Origin: Litsea cubeba
Lineage: Eukaryota > Streptophyta > Magnoliopsida > Laurales > Lauraceae
DNA: 64,000 nucleotides
Direction: 5' to 3'
Assembly (NCBI GenBank): GCA_012931725.1
Contig: CM022944.1
Span: 76,044,151-76,108,150 of the forward strand
Each line of letters begins with the position of its first letter. The first letter of the stretch is position 1. A program made the translations under genes and the position numbers. The notes under the pieces are model-generated. The model was not told where the DNA came from, did no database searches, and saw only the letters and a program-made list of their open reading frames with translations. This document shows, one piece after another, positions 23,174 to 33,989 of this stretch.

Positions 23174-23538
23174 AATTGTTGGCAACACTTTTGGAACTTC
23201 AACACTTAGAACACTAGTTGATCTTTATGAAGCTTCTTCAGAACCATAGTCTCCCCCTGTCTTAAAAAAAATCAAGATCTCTAACACTCTTGATACCAAG
23301 ATCTCTAACACTCTTGATACCAATCTCCCCAAAGTTATCATAGCATAACTTCTTCTAAGCATAGCTTTCTCCCTCTTGATACCAATCTCCCCAAAGTTAT
23401 CATAGCATAACTTCTTCTAAGCATAGCTTTCTCCTAGCTTAAGTCTTTCTCCCCCTTTGACAACAAGTCCAAAGGGACCAACGAAGGAGCGAATAGGATA
23501 TTCAAGGAATACTTTGCTCCCCCTTTCAAGCCCTTCTC
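23174..23538 (-). repeat. Copia-2 3' untranslated region with a duplication and extra purine tracts
   Basis: Between the pol stop and the polypurine tract. A block of about 73 bp beginning CTTGATACCAATCTCCCC is present twice in tandem near 23,308-23,435. Plus-strand CTCCCCCT or close variants, which read as purine tracts on the minus strand, recur near 23,250, 23,450 and 23,518. Confidence 0.75.
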
Positions 23539-26500
23539 CTAAGGATTAGGAGAGTGAGTAACTCCTAATTTTTTTCGGAGATACTCGAAGACTTCTTTTG
23601 GCAGAGGTTTTGTGAAGATATCAGCAACTTGCTCAGTAGTTGGGACATATTCCAACTTTACCTCACCATCTGCAACCTTTTCCTTGAGAAAGTGATAGCG
23701 AATTGCTACATGCTTCGTTCTAGAATGCTGAACAGGATTCTTGGAGATGTGAGTTGCACTTGTGTTGTCACAGAGGATCGGCGTAGGATCCGTTGTCGGA
23801 ACTCCTAGATCAGAGAGCATTTGCCGCATCCATAACACTTGTGTACAACAAGTTGCCGCTGCAATATATTCCGCTTCTGCTGTAGAAAGGGATACTGAGT
23901 CTTGTTTCTTACTGTGCCATGCCACCAACCTTTCACCGAGATAGAATGCACCGCCGCTTGTACTCTTGCGATCATCTATACATCCAGCCCAATCGGCGTC
24001 AGAGTATGCAACAAGAGTGAAGGATTTGCCTTTAGGATACCAAATACCAAGCTCCATGGTACCTTTCAGATATCAAAATATCCTTTTTACTGCTGTAAGG
24101 TGCGTCTCAGTTGGTGATGCTTGAAATCGAGCCACCATACATACTGCTTGCAGAAGATCCGGTCTTGTAGCAGTCAAATAAAACAAGCTTCCTATCATAG
24201 AACGATAAGTGGTGTGATCAACGGACGAACCCTTATCATCTTTGCTTAGCTTTGTGTTCGTTGTCATTGGTGTGCTCACTGGCTTGCTGTCTTCCATGTT
24301 AAAACGCTTCAGCATTTCCTTGATGTATTTCATCTGTGATATGAAGATACCATGTTTCAGCTGCTGAACTTGTAAACCAAGGAAGAACTTTAGTTCTCCA
24401 AGCATTGACATCTCAAATTCTTTCTTCATCTCTTCAGCGAAATTCCTGCACATTTCTTCATTGTTGCCACCAAAAATTATGTCATCGACATAAACAATGA
24501 CAACCAGCTGTTTGCTCGACTCTGTTTTCACATAAAGATTGCTATCAACCAGTCCTTTTCCAAAACCGATCTTGCGGAGATATAGGTCCAGCCTTGCATA
24601 CCACGCCCTTGGCGCTTGTTTCAGCCCATAAAGAGCCTTTTTCAACTTGCACACTAGGTCTGAATTTTTGCTAATGAGAAAACCATCAGGTTGCTCAATG
24701 TAGACCTCTTCTTCAAGTAATCCATTCAAGAAGGCTGACTTTACATCCATCTGAAATACCTTGAAGGTTTTGTATGCAGCCAATGCAAGAAACATACGAA
24801 TGGCTTCCAGACGAGCCACCGGTGCAAAGGTCTCTTCAAAATCTATGCCTTCAACTTGAGCATAGCCTTTACAAACCAACCTTGCTTTGTTTCGTATGAC
24901 CTGACCATCTTCATTCAGCTTATTCCGAAAGACCCATTTAGTACCAATAACATTCTTATCGGTAGGTCTAGAAACTAGTTCCCATGTGGAGTTCTTCTCA
25001 ATTTGCTCCAACTCCTCATGCATAGCTTTCAACCAACTTTCATCGAGACTGGCTTCAGCCACAGTCTTGGGTTCAATGGTGGACACAAGTGAGTAATTGC
25101 TAACTACACTTTGTCTTGTTTTAACACCGACCTCAGGATCTCCAATGATTTGATCCTTAGGGTGTTGCTCTACCCAAGTGCTTTTCTTTCTAGGTGTAGC
25201 ATCCTCTGAGTCATCCTTTGATTTCTCAGAATCATTAGGTTCAGCCACTTCATCATCAATCTCACTCGAGTCCTCATAAACAGGACTGTCATAATGAGTT
25301 CCATTCTTTGATTCATAGTTTTCATCAATTCTAACATCGGCACTTTCTATTATTTTTCTGGTCCTTTTGTTAAGACATCTGTAAGCCTTACTAGATGAGG
25401 AATAACCCAGAAATATACCTTCATCAGATCTTTCATCAAATTTGCCCGGATTTTGTTCAAGACGCTTGATGTAACACTTGCTACCGAAGACTCTGAAGTG
25501 CTTGACTGTTGCTTTTCGCCCAAACCATAGCTCATAAGGAGTTTTGTCTTCATGTGGCCTGATCAAGCATCGATTCTGAATGTATACAGCCGTATGGATT
25601 GCCTCTTTCCAGTATTTGTCAGCTAGCTTGCTCTCAGTTAGCATTGTATGAGCCATCTCTTGAACGGTGTGATTTTTCCGTTCCACAACTCCATTTTGCT
25701 GTGGAGTTCTAGGGGCTGAATACTGTCTTTGAATGCCATGGTGCTCACAATAGTTAGTGAACTCTTCAGATGTGAATTCACCGCCTCGATCAGACCTTAA
25801 AATCTTGATACGTTTTCCAAGCATATTTTCAACCTGTGCTTTAAACACTTTAAAACGATCAAGTGCTTGATGTTTATGCTTAAGAAACAATACCCATGTC
25901 ATACGAGTATAATCATCAATGCATAACATAAAATACTTATCTCCATTGGTGCTTTGAGTTCGCATCGGTCCACAGAGATCAGTGTGCACTAGCTCAAGAG
26001 GTTTCTTTGAATGATGCTCCTTTGACTTGAACATTACCCTCGTTTGCTTTCCCTTTTGACAAGAATCGCAAATGGGGTTGGAAGGCTTTTCAACTGTAGA
26101 CATACCTCTGACAGCCTTTGATTTGCAAATCTTTGACATGTTATCAAAGTTTAGATGCCCAAGGCGTTTGTGCCACAACCAACTTTCCTCTGTCCGACTC
26201 ATCAAGCAAGTCTTTTCAGCTCCATCTGACAATGTATAGAGATTTCCAGCAGTCCTAGATCTAGTAGCCACTGTTTTGCCGTTGCTACACTTCTTGATAG
26301 CAAAACCATTCTTAGTGAAGACAACTTCGTGGCCTTTGTCACAGATCTGGCTCACACTAAGCAAGTTGTGTCTTAGTCCAGACACATATAAGACCTCGTC
26401 TGATCTGATCTTGTTTGCCTTTAGCTGAACAACACCTTTTCCGCAGATTTTGGCACCATCATTGTTACCAAACTTCACTGATCCGCCTTCATAGTGCTGT

Positions 26501-28398
26501 AATTTGACGAATTTTTCCTTATCACCTGTCATATGGCTTGAACAACCACTATCAAGGACCCATGGTGCTGTCTTCTTTTGTGCATTGAATGCCGTTTGCA
26601 CAATGAGAGATTCTTTGGGATTATCTTTCCTTTTCTTTGCCCTCCATGCCTTAACTAACATGGGTTTCTTTTCAACCTGAAATTGGTTAGCTATAGGCAA
26701 CCTACAATCCCTAGCCAAGTGTCCATAATTATGACATATATAGCACTCAATTTTGTGGCTGTTTAGGATTGAAAAAGGGTTCCTAGTCACAAGTGGGCTG
26801 TTTCTAACATAGAATTTGCAATTAGCTCTTTTATGTCCATATCTATTACAATGATAGCAATAACCATAGAATCTGAGCATTCTTCCTTTCTTAGGTGGCT
26901 GGTTAAACTCCACAAACCTTTTCTTATTGACCATCTCAATACTAGGCTGAATTTGATGCTTTGTAGCCTTGAGAGGTATGGCACTTTGTTTCATAAACAG
27001 AGAAGATGCAGCTTTAGAGGACTCTCCGGTTTCAAATCCAATACCAAATTTATTGTGGAAGGGCTTTTGAACTTTCAGAATTTCATTGAGTTTCATTGTC
27101 CCTTCAATCGCTTGGAGTGCTTTGAGTTTTCGGCTATTTTCCAAGTTTTCAGCCTTTGCTCTAGCGATTTCAGTTTCAAGTTTCATAGCCTCTTCCTTTT
27201 TTATACTTATTTGATTTTGAAGGACTTCCACCATTCTTTTATATTCTTCAACTTGAGTTTTCAAAGCAATAATTGAACTTTCAGATTCATGAAGAAGTTT
27301 CAGATTTTTCTTACTTGTTTTTCGTTCCATGCTAAGCTCCTCAAGTGCGGCAATGAGTTCTTCTTCGAGATTGACCTCAGCCTCCTCTTCCTCTTCCGGC
27401 TCTTGCTCCTCTTCTTCTTCAACGGTAACCATGAAGAGAGCTTCAGTTGCCTCGGCTGATTCATCATCGTCTGAAGTTTCAGACGTGCTGTCATTATATT
27501 GACTGATGAAGCTTTTTGCTTTGCCCCTCTTTCTGAAATTTTTCTTCCACTTACTCTTATCGACATAAGAGTCATCATCATTATTTTCTTTCAGCGAACA
27601 CTTCGCAGCAAAGTGACCAACACCGCCACAATTGAAGCATTTAAAGGGTAGCTTCCCTTTGTACTTTCCATTGCTTCCTTTCTTCAGCTTTCTAACAAAT
27701 TGAGCCTCAAGCTCATCATCATCAGTATCAGAATCATGACCAGCAGTCTCTTTTCCCTTTTTCTGAACTTTGAAGGCCGCTTCTCTATCAGATGAAGACG
27801 TCTTACCTATGCGCATCTCATAGGCAGTGAGTGAACCATGCAACTCATCCATGGAAAATTCATTCAGATCCTTGGCTTCTTCTATGGCTGAGACTTTTGA
27901 ATCAAACCGGGGAAGAAGAGATCTTAGAACCTTTTTGACGATGACTGGTTCTTTAATCTCCTCCCCTAGTCCACGAATGTCATTCGTGACTTCATTCACT
28001 CGTTGCAAATATGAGTCAACATTCTCGCTTTCCTCCATGCGAAGAGATTCAAATTGAGAGCGATGGGTTTGCAATTTTTCTTCTTTGATCTTCTCATCTC
28101 CTTCATGAATGCTTTTCAACTTGTCCCATATTTCCTTGGCTGTTTTGCATGCAATTACTTTGACCAGCTCGCTGTCCACAAGGCCACTAAAGAGTGCATT
28201 CTGCGCCTTAGAGTCGTTGTCTGCTAACTTCTTCGTTGCAGCATCATTGGGTATAATGGCAATATTGTAACCGACTCTGACAGTCTCCCAGACATCATAG
28301 CCAAGTGACTTAATGAAAGCCTGCATTCTGATCTTCCAGAAGGAGTAATTAGAACCATCAAACAAAGGTGCTTTCTTATTCCCTGTATTGGTTGCCAT
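23539..28398 (-). pseudogene. Copia-2 Gag-Pol polyprotein with one premature stop
   Basis: I use the ATG at 28,398; an open stretch of four codons precedes it without an ATG. The frame runs 1,441 codons to a TGA at 24,073-24,075 and then 177 more to the true end. Domains by residue: UBN2-type Gag (about 10-230), CCHC knuckle CFNCGGVGHFAAKC (about 258), acidic region and coiled coil (about 300-440), two more knuckles CYHCNRYGHKRANC (about 516) and CYICHNYGHLARDC (about 551), protease WVLDSGCSSHMTG (about 613), GAG-pre-integrase WHKRLGHLN (about 743), integrase core HTDLCGPM/SDRGGEF/NGVVERKN (about 804-903), RT with FQMDVKSAFLNG and YVDDIIFGG (about 1,218-1,303), RNase H after the stop (SDADWAGC, STAEAEYIAA). 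All catalytic residues look intact. The TGA stands where KRIFRYLKG is usual, so it fits CGA to TGA. Confidence 0.93.
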
Positions 28399-28452
28399 GT
28401 GATTTGACAAGAGATCACCCTTAGCGTGTTAAGCTTTTCAAGGGAACCTTAC

Positions 28453-28464
28453 GCTCTGATACCA
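28453..28464 (-). other. Copia-2 primer-binding site (initiator tRNA-Met)
   Basis: Minus strand TGGTATCAGAGC, two bases from the 5' LTR end, the usual spacing. Confidence 0.88.
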
Positions 28465-28466
28465 AT

Positions 28467-29641
28467 TGTTAGATATCGCGATCACTGAGAGGGGGGGGGG
28501 TGAATCAGTGATTCTTTGAAAACAGGTCCAATTTAACAACAAAAGCAAATCAAATCACACAAGGACACCAGATTTAACGTGGTTCACCGAAAGGCTACGT
28601 CCACGGTTCAAAGACTGTCCGAACACCAATCCGGAACAGATCTGAATCTATTTAGTCGCACCAACGACAAAGAGCACCAACCCTTAGTTTCAGATAGCAC
28701 CAACTATCTAGGAAGCACCTACTCCCTTTAGTTTCAGATAGCACCAACTATCTAGGAAGCACCGACTCCCTTTACAATTTATCTGCACCAACAGATAGGA
28801 TCACCAAACCCCAGACACCAAGCACCAACTTGATGTTCTACAGAATAAGAGTAGAAACCTTTTTCTACAGCCCTTCCCCTCTACAATCTCTCTCTCTCAA
28901 TCCCTTACAAATTGAAAATTAAAGCATAAACAGAGAGACACTTATCTTATGGACGAAACACCATCTTCAAGAGCACATCCTCGTCCACACTTGCTGTAGA
29001 AACTTGTAACAAGACTGCACACAGCAACAGCACTCTCTTCTCTCCAAAACTCTCTCTCTTTTCTTCTCTCTTCTTTCTCTCTTATTGTGTCTTCTTAAAA
29101 ACGAACCAAACATGCCTTTATATAGGTTATGGTAACCCTTAAGAGTGTTCAAAATAGGCTACAATTCGTTTAGAAAGAGTCCCAAACGAAATAGATGAGA
29201 ATGCTGAATTTTCGTGCAAGACTTCTGTTTCTGCGCAACTCTGGTTCCCGTGCTCGGTCGACATCCTTCCTTGCTCGGTCGACATCATACACAGTCTGGA
29301 AACAGATACCTGACGTGCTCGGTCGACATCCTGGGGTCCCAGTCGACCGACGACACACTGTGTCACGAAAATAACTGGGAGCTACCTGAAACTTTTTCTG
29401 CAGGTTTCTCTTTGCTCGGTCGACCGCATGGGGTGCCCGGTCGACCGACCACTCTGCTTCAGGAATTAAGAATTCCTGAACTGTTTCAACTCTGATTTCT
29501 CTTTTAATCTCTATCAACACCAATCTATTAACATCATGTTTGTGACATTGTGTTGACAATAATTCCAACTCAAAACAATACTTGAGATATTAATTTCTTC
29601 AATTCTTCAAAAGACTTCTCAAGTCATCTCAAATTCCAACA
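28467..29641 (-). repeat. Copia-2 5' LTR (right copy)
   Basis: Matches 21,987-23,159 with few differences, including the 44-bp duplication (28,687-28,773) and the GGTCGAC motif group (29,256-29,447). The G run after GAGAG is one or two bases longer here. Confidence 0.92.
29115..29126 (-). promoter_or_regulatory. TATA box of copia-2 5' LTR
   Basis: Minus strand CCTATATAAAGG, about 515 bp into the LTR, upstream of the GA/CT-rich leader; same in the left LTR. Confidence 0.65.
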
Positions 29642-30248
29642 GTTTGACCACCTAGGCACTAAAAAAAAAAAATTTGGGCTTTTAGTCAAAGAGAAATCCC
29701 TCTTACCAAGAGCATACAAAAATGGTTCCATGCCTCTTTTGAGTTGATTCGACCATACAAAAGAGAATTCCAAGCCCCATGAGCTTCCAAAAATCAAACC
29801 ATTCAGCCTCATCTACCAAATTGAGCCAAAATCTTGAAATTGACATTCTGCAAAAATCCAAACCAAATCCTGGTCCCCTAACTTGCCACATATAGCTTGT
29901 TAGGTCACAAGGCCAAAACCAAAAACCAAAATTGATCCCCCAACATTCCACATACAGCTTGTTGGGTCACACGGTCAAAACCAAACCCGACCCCCTAACC
30001 TGCCACATAAAGCCTGTTAGGTCACAAGGTCAAAACCCAAATCCACATCCCTGATGTCATCTTCAAAACTTTGCCTCGAGATGGTATGTGATCCCTTTCA
30101 CTACCATAAAATTCCCCTGGAAGCTCAAAAGGCCACAAATACCAAAAAGAAAGACTGCTCAAAATCTCTTGGTCAAGTCACAAGCTCTCCTTCACAAATC
30201 TCTTCGAGGCACATCGACTACAAAAGTTAAGCAACTCGTCGCTGCACC
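29642..30248 (+). other. Last part of Tat 3' region
   Basis: Non-coding sequence between copia-2 and the Tat 3' LTR. Contains the repeat at 29,871-30,050. No gene seen on either strand. Confidence 0.65.
29871..30050 (+). repeat. Three tandem units of about 65 bp, Tat 3' region
   Basis: Each unit has CCCCTAAC or similar, then TGCCACATA, AGCTTGTTAGGTCACA and GGTCAAAACC. Units begin near 29,871, 29,936 and 29,992. Confidence 0.75.
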
Positions 30249-30261
30249 TCGAGGGGGCATT
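30249..30261 (+). other. Tat polypurine tract
   Basis: TCGAGGGGGCATT immediately before TGTTGACACC; sets the element direction as plus and marks the 3' LTR start. Confidence 0.72.
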
Positions 30262-30419
30262 TGTTGACACCAAAAATGTCACTTTGCCTCTTCAAGATCC
30301 AAAGAGCTACATGAAGTCGCAACCCGCAATAAATAGGCAATGCTACTTCCAAAAAATCAAATATTATCAGAATCAAACAAAAACTGCAAGATCCTTCAAG
30401 ACAGCCAAAAGAGGAGTAC

Positions 30420-30930
30420 ACAAGAAGTTTCGGGCCATTTCAAAATCATTTGGCCTAGCTTCGCTTCTCCTTGAAAAGGAGCTCCCGGCGGCGAAAGCAT
30501 CAGAGACACCAAATCTTCGATCAGAGCCGATGGATGGTCTCAAAATACATCTAAAGGGCTACACGTCAAATTTCAGGTCATTTCGACAACATTTGACCAG
30601 ACTTTGACGCTCGGAAGCCAAATCAGGCCTCCCGGCAGCAAAGCTCCCCGGGACCATGGTTTCCAAGACAGAGCTTATGGATCATCTTAAAATGACTCCA
30701 ATAGGTTCCCTGTCAAATTTCAAGTCAATCAGACATCGGTTGACCGCACATCAAGCCGCGACGTCTTCATCGCGACAAAAACAAGTCTACTAGTGATAGG
30801 ACCCCAAACGGCTTCAAAACTCAAACAAAAGCCTATGGTTGGTCTTATTTATTGCTCAGCAGGCTTCACCTCAAATTTCAGGTCATTCCGACATCGTTTG
30901 ACCCAGTTTCAGCTTCTGACGGAAAATCGG
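30420..30930 (+). repeat. Four degenerate units of about 150 bp in the Tat LTR U3
   Basis: Units share AAATTTCAGGTCATT, a GACA-TCGTTTGACC-like segment, a GGCAGC/GGCGGCGAAAG segment and a GCCTATGG-TGGTCT segment. Anchors lie near 30,427, 30,570, 30,717 and 30,876. Upstream of the TATA box, so possibly promoter related. Confidence 0.65.
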
Positions 30931-31832
30931 CAGCTCTGCGCGAAAAAGTCTTCGGCTTTCTCAGAAAATTGGAAACTTTGCAAAATAAAATGCAAGGATT
31001 CTCATCAGGTTTTCTACATGGAATTCAGGCCAATAAATGATCAAAAATTTCAAGGAAAAATACAGAAGAAAAAAGAATCGAAAAAACAGTAAAAACGGAC
31101 ACAAAATGGGACAAAAAGGGGGAAAATCCCTCCAGGGTCGCAGACCCCTGCGACCTGGGAACCCGGGATCGCCGGGTGGTCCCCGAAAACTCCATTTTTT
31201 GCTATTTTTTCGTGATTCGAAGCATCCGACCTCTGGTATTTTCCAAAATTCATACTTTTGAGACACCAAATCCTTTGACATCCGTCAAAACCACGGGTCA
31301 ATCATCAAGAGTATCGAAATCAACATTGATCGCCAACCGGTCAACCAAAAAGTGTGCTTTCTACCCAACCGATCGAGAAATCGACAGGACAGATGGCACC
31401 GACCTGCTATTGGTAACCAATACCTGAAATTACGTGGTCATATGATGCTGTTGTACATGAAGATCCATCATTGATCATCGCCAGAAGAATACCAAAAGAC
31501 GCGGCACGGCCCGCGACTCTTCAGCTGCTCGGCGACCACTTAATGCGATTAATTGACTAGCTTTATTACAGTCATTAATCCATTTCTTTGGACGGCCCAA
31601 TCAGAAGCAAGCATTCGAGGGTTACAAGTCAAGAGATTCATGGCATTCAACCCATGAAACTCTTCCCATCATGGCGATTAAAAGCGATTAAAAGCCCTCA
31701 ATCTCCTCCGGCCAATCAGAAGCCAGGAAAAAGGAGTTACAAAATAAGGAATTCAATTTTGTAACTCCTCCCTTTATGTAGCTTTATGACAATTAAGGCT
31801 CATAAATCCTCCTAAATGGCTACCTAAAAGCC

Positions 31833-31840
31833 TATAAATA
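31833..31840 (+). promoter_or_regulatory. TATA box of the Tat 3' LTR
   Basis: TATAAATA in an AT-moderate context, followed after about 25 bp by an A/GA-rich probable start region. Confidence 0.65.
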
Positions 31841-32357
31841 GGAGAGCATTCCAAAGAATTCCAGAGAGGAAAAATCACAGAGATCATCGAAAAAACAAGA
31901 CAGATCCCAGATCAGAAAAAAGCACAGAAATTCAAAGAAAGGAAGAGATAAAACTCTACGGAAGTTCTACACCGACCACCGCTACAAGGTGACAAAAGTG
32001 CCTTGGGGGGTACCCCCCCCCCCAAGGTCCTTGCCTTCTCCTTCTGCCTCCAATGGCTTAGACATGGCTTTTCAGCCCGTCTACTTAGTTTTTTATTGGA
32101 CATAGGACCTCCTTGTGGTCTTTGTCTTCTAAAAACCTGAGGTTATAGCCAAGCCAAACGAATCAATAGCATCCTCTGTTCTCATCTGCATGGATGATGA
32201 TGAAGTCCACATATGGCTTGCAACCGTCAATCTGAACAGGTCCCCCACAATCTCCTGAGAAGTTAGATACTCCTTTTCTTGCTTTTCATTGTAGTTTGTA
32301 ATTTTTTAAAGAGACAAAAATCACAACTCTTGTCTTTCATTATTGATAAGAATTGTA

Positions 32358-32412
32358 AATCGGCTATAAACGCCAAAATCGGCTATAAATGCCAAAAAAA
32401 TCGCCTTTCACG
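32358..32412 (+). repeat. Second site of the GGCTATAAATGCC repeat
   Basis: CGGCTATAAACGCCAAAAT, CGGCTATAAATGCCAAAA and a weaker third unit, the same family as 16,975-17,195. Fits sequence shared by the LTR and the 3' region of the Tat element. Confidence 0.7.
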
Positions 32413-32654
32413 GCAAATCAAGAAAATGTCTCTTTTCTTAAATATATGTGCAATGGAAAACTTGAAAGAAGTTGATTTCTTTTTTACTTGCGAAGGTTGA
32501 TCTCCGGATCACCACTTGCAATTCCAAGTAAAATAGAAAATCTGGCACACCCACACAAAAAAAATATTGATGCACACATCTGCCCCCCTCCGGTTACGAA
32601 AGGGTCAGACCCAAACGAACTCCCATGTCCGCCGACCTCGGTAGAACCGAGCGA

Positions 32655-33400
32655 GCAGAATGTGCCGGTCCATCATTGGGCTTTCGACCATGCCATCAAG
32701 GATTGCCCAAACCTCTACAATCAAGTTAACAGAAACCAGTAACAGAGGCCAGCAGCTCCTCGAAATCAAGCATTGACACAAAACCAAGCTAGGCCACCTC
32801 AACAGCAACAACAAGGCAGACAGCAAATTCAAAACCAAAATGCACATCCACCACAAAACAGAAATGCTCAAGGACAAGCAGCCCAAGGCAGACAAAATCA
32901 AGGATAGAACAGACCAAACCAATATGCACGCATAGCTCACCTCAACCATGCAGATGCAGAAGCTGCAGGATACGTCATAGAAGGTAAACTCCTTATTTGT
33001 GGAGTAGAAGCACATATCTTATTTGATCTAGGATCCACACACTCTTTTCTTTGTCCTATGATCGCAAAGAAAATTGATGCACCACATGCAGAATTGAGTT
33101 ATAATTTGACTGTCACCACACTAGTAGGTAAACAGGTTGTTTGTAGAACATATTACCCTAACTGTTCAGTTTTGTTAGGAGATGTCAGCCAACTAGCCAA
33201 CCTTAGGCATGGATTGGTTAAAGACCTATCATGCTACCATGGATTGTTTTGGCAAGACCATTACCTTTAGATTGCAAGGGCCATAGGCAGAATTAATGTT
33301 TCGGGGCAACAAGAAGAGAACACAAACCAGTTGTATTTCAGCACTGAAAGCTAGCAGATTAGTAAACAGTGGTTGTCAAGCTTTTATAGCATTTATCATG
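32655..33400 (+). pseudogene. Element B gag C-terminus and protease remnant
   Basis: A damaged CCHC region (DHAIKDCP keeps the His and last Cys), a Gln-rich linker, then a protease: HILFDLGSTHSF at about 33,020, where the D-S/T-G site reads D-L-G. Later protease motifs (about 33,190-33,270) are frameshifted. Stops include TAG in the linker near 32,907. By comparison with element C the upstream Gag fold is missing. Confidence 0.75.
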
Positions 33401-33421
33401 GAGGATTAACATTCCCAAGGG

Positions 33422-33989
33422 GTGGAGGATATCCCTATTGTGTGTGAATTTTCGGATGTTTTTCCTGAAGAAATCCCGGGTTTACCACCAATTAGAGAAG
33501 TTGAGTTCACTATTGAGCTCCTTCCAGGGACAACACCAATATCAATTGCACCTTACAGGATGGCTCCAGCAGAGATAGGTGAATTGAAATTTCAGTTGCA
33601 AGATTTGTTGAGCAAAGGCTTCATTAGGCCAAGTGATTCACCTTGGCGAGCGCCAGTGTTATTTGTGAAAAAGAAGGATGGGAGCCTCAGAATGTGCATT
33701 GACTATAGAAGATTGAACCATGTGACCGTCAAGAACAAGTATTCGTTGCCAAGGATACATGAACTGTTTGATCAATTACAAGGAGCAGCTTATTTTTCCA
33801 AGATAGACTTGAGGTCAAGGTATCATCAGTTGCTGGTTAGAGAGTTTGATGTGTCAAAAATAGCTTTTCGGGCAAGATATGGGCATTACGAGTTCTTAGT
33901 GATGCCCTTTGGCTTGACAAATGCACCTGCAGTCTTTATGGCTCTCATGAACAAAGTGTTTGCACGGTACTTAGATCACTCTACAGTAG
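33422..33989 (+). pseudogene. Element B reverse transcriptase, N-terminal half
   Basis: Chromovirus RT: FSDVFPEEIPGLPP, FTIELLPGTTPIS, YRMAPAEI, FIRPSDSPWRAPVLFVKKKD, MCIDYRRLNHVTVKNKYSLP, YFSKIDLRSRYHQL, MPFGLTNAPAVFMALMN. It is cut just before the catalytic F-I-D-D by the LARD-like element; the frame resumes at 44,698 after removal of the insertion and one AGTAG. Confidence 0.9.
33985..33989. other. Left target-site duplication of the LARD-like element (AGTAG)
   Basis: Matches 44,698-44,702. Joining the two sides rebuilds an unbroken RT frame (S-T-V-V-F-I-D-D), which proves the boundary. Confidence 0.93.

Larger units (their letters stand above)
21987..29641 (-). mobile_element. Copia-2: Ty1/copia retrotransposon on the minus strand, 7.65 kb, nearly intact
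   Basis: Direct LTRs at 21,987-23,159 and 28,467-29,641 (about 1.17 kb, very similar) flank one long minus-strand Gag-Pol frame with a single stop. The primer site lies next to the right LTR and the polypurine tract next to the left LTR, so the right LTR is the 5' one. The 5-bp flanks CCAAT (21,982-21,986) and GTTTG (29,642-29,646) do not match, so no target duplication is visible. It sits in the 3' region of the Tat element. Copia lineage not assigned. Confidence 0.93.
1..32600 (+). mobile_element. Tat-lineage Ty3/gypsy retrotransposon, 3' part, with two nested copia elements
   Basis: The polyprotein order is Gag/protease, G-patch, RT, Ty3-type RNase H, a second archaeal-type RNase H, integrase. 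The extra RNase H is the known hallmark of the plant Tat group. All coding pieces lie in one reading frame on the plus strand once copia-1 (4,611-14,259) is taken out: the frame before it joins the frame after it exactly at the TGTGG duplication. The 5' LTR and most of Gag lie left of the window. After integrase there is a long 3' region with tandem repeats and an antisense gene, then copia-2, then a purine tract and a 3' LTR starting TGTTGACACC at 30,262. The right end is not resolved; it lies between about 32,575 and 32,655, where chromovirus gag sequence begins. The copy is dead: both the protease and RT active sites are mutated and at least six nonsense codons are present. Confidence 0.85.
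30262..32600 (+). repeat. Tat 3' LTR (right end unresolved)
   Basis: Starts TGTTGACACC after a purine tract. About 2.3 kb, with a TATA box at 31,833 and a G/C hairpin at 32,001. The matching 5' LTR is not in the window, so the end cannot be fixed by comparison. A CA end near 32,580 or anywhere up to about 32,650 is possible. Confidence 0.7.

Noticed and set aside
28453..28464. tRNA-like sequence (complement of the initiator tRNA-Met 3' end), also at 6,608, 40,719 and 55,377
   Set aside because: Only 12-15 bases match and each sits next to an LTR: these are primer-binding sites, not tRNA genes.
29170..29568. 132-codon minus-strand frame in copia-2 5' LTR
   Set aside because: Covers the GGTCGAC repeat array in a promoter region; broken in the other LTR and no domain.
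21987..29641. Possible envelope-like third frame in copia-2, as in SIRE-type elements
   Set aside because: Only about 365 bp separate the pol stop from the polypurine tract; no room and no frame.
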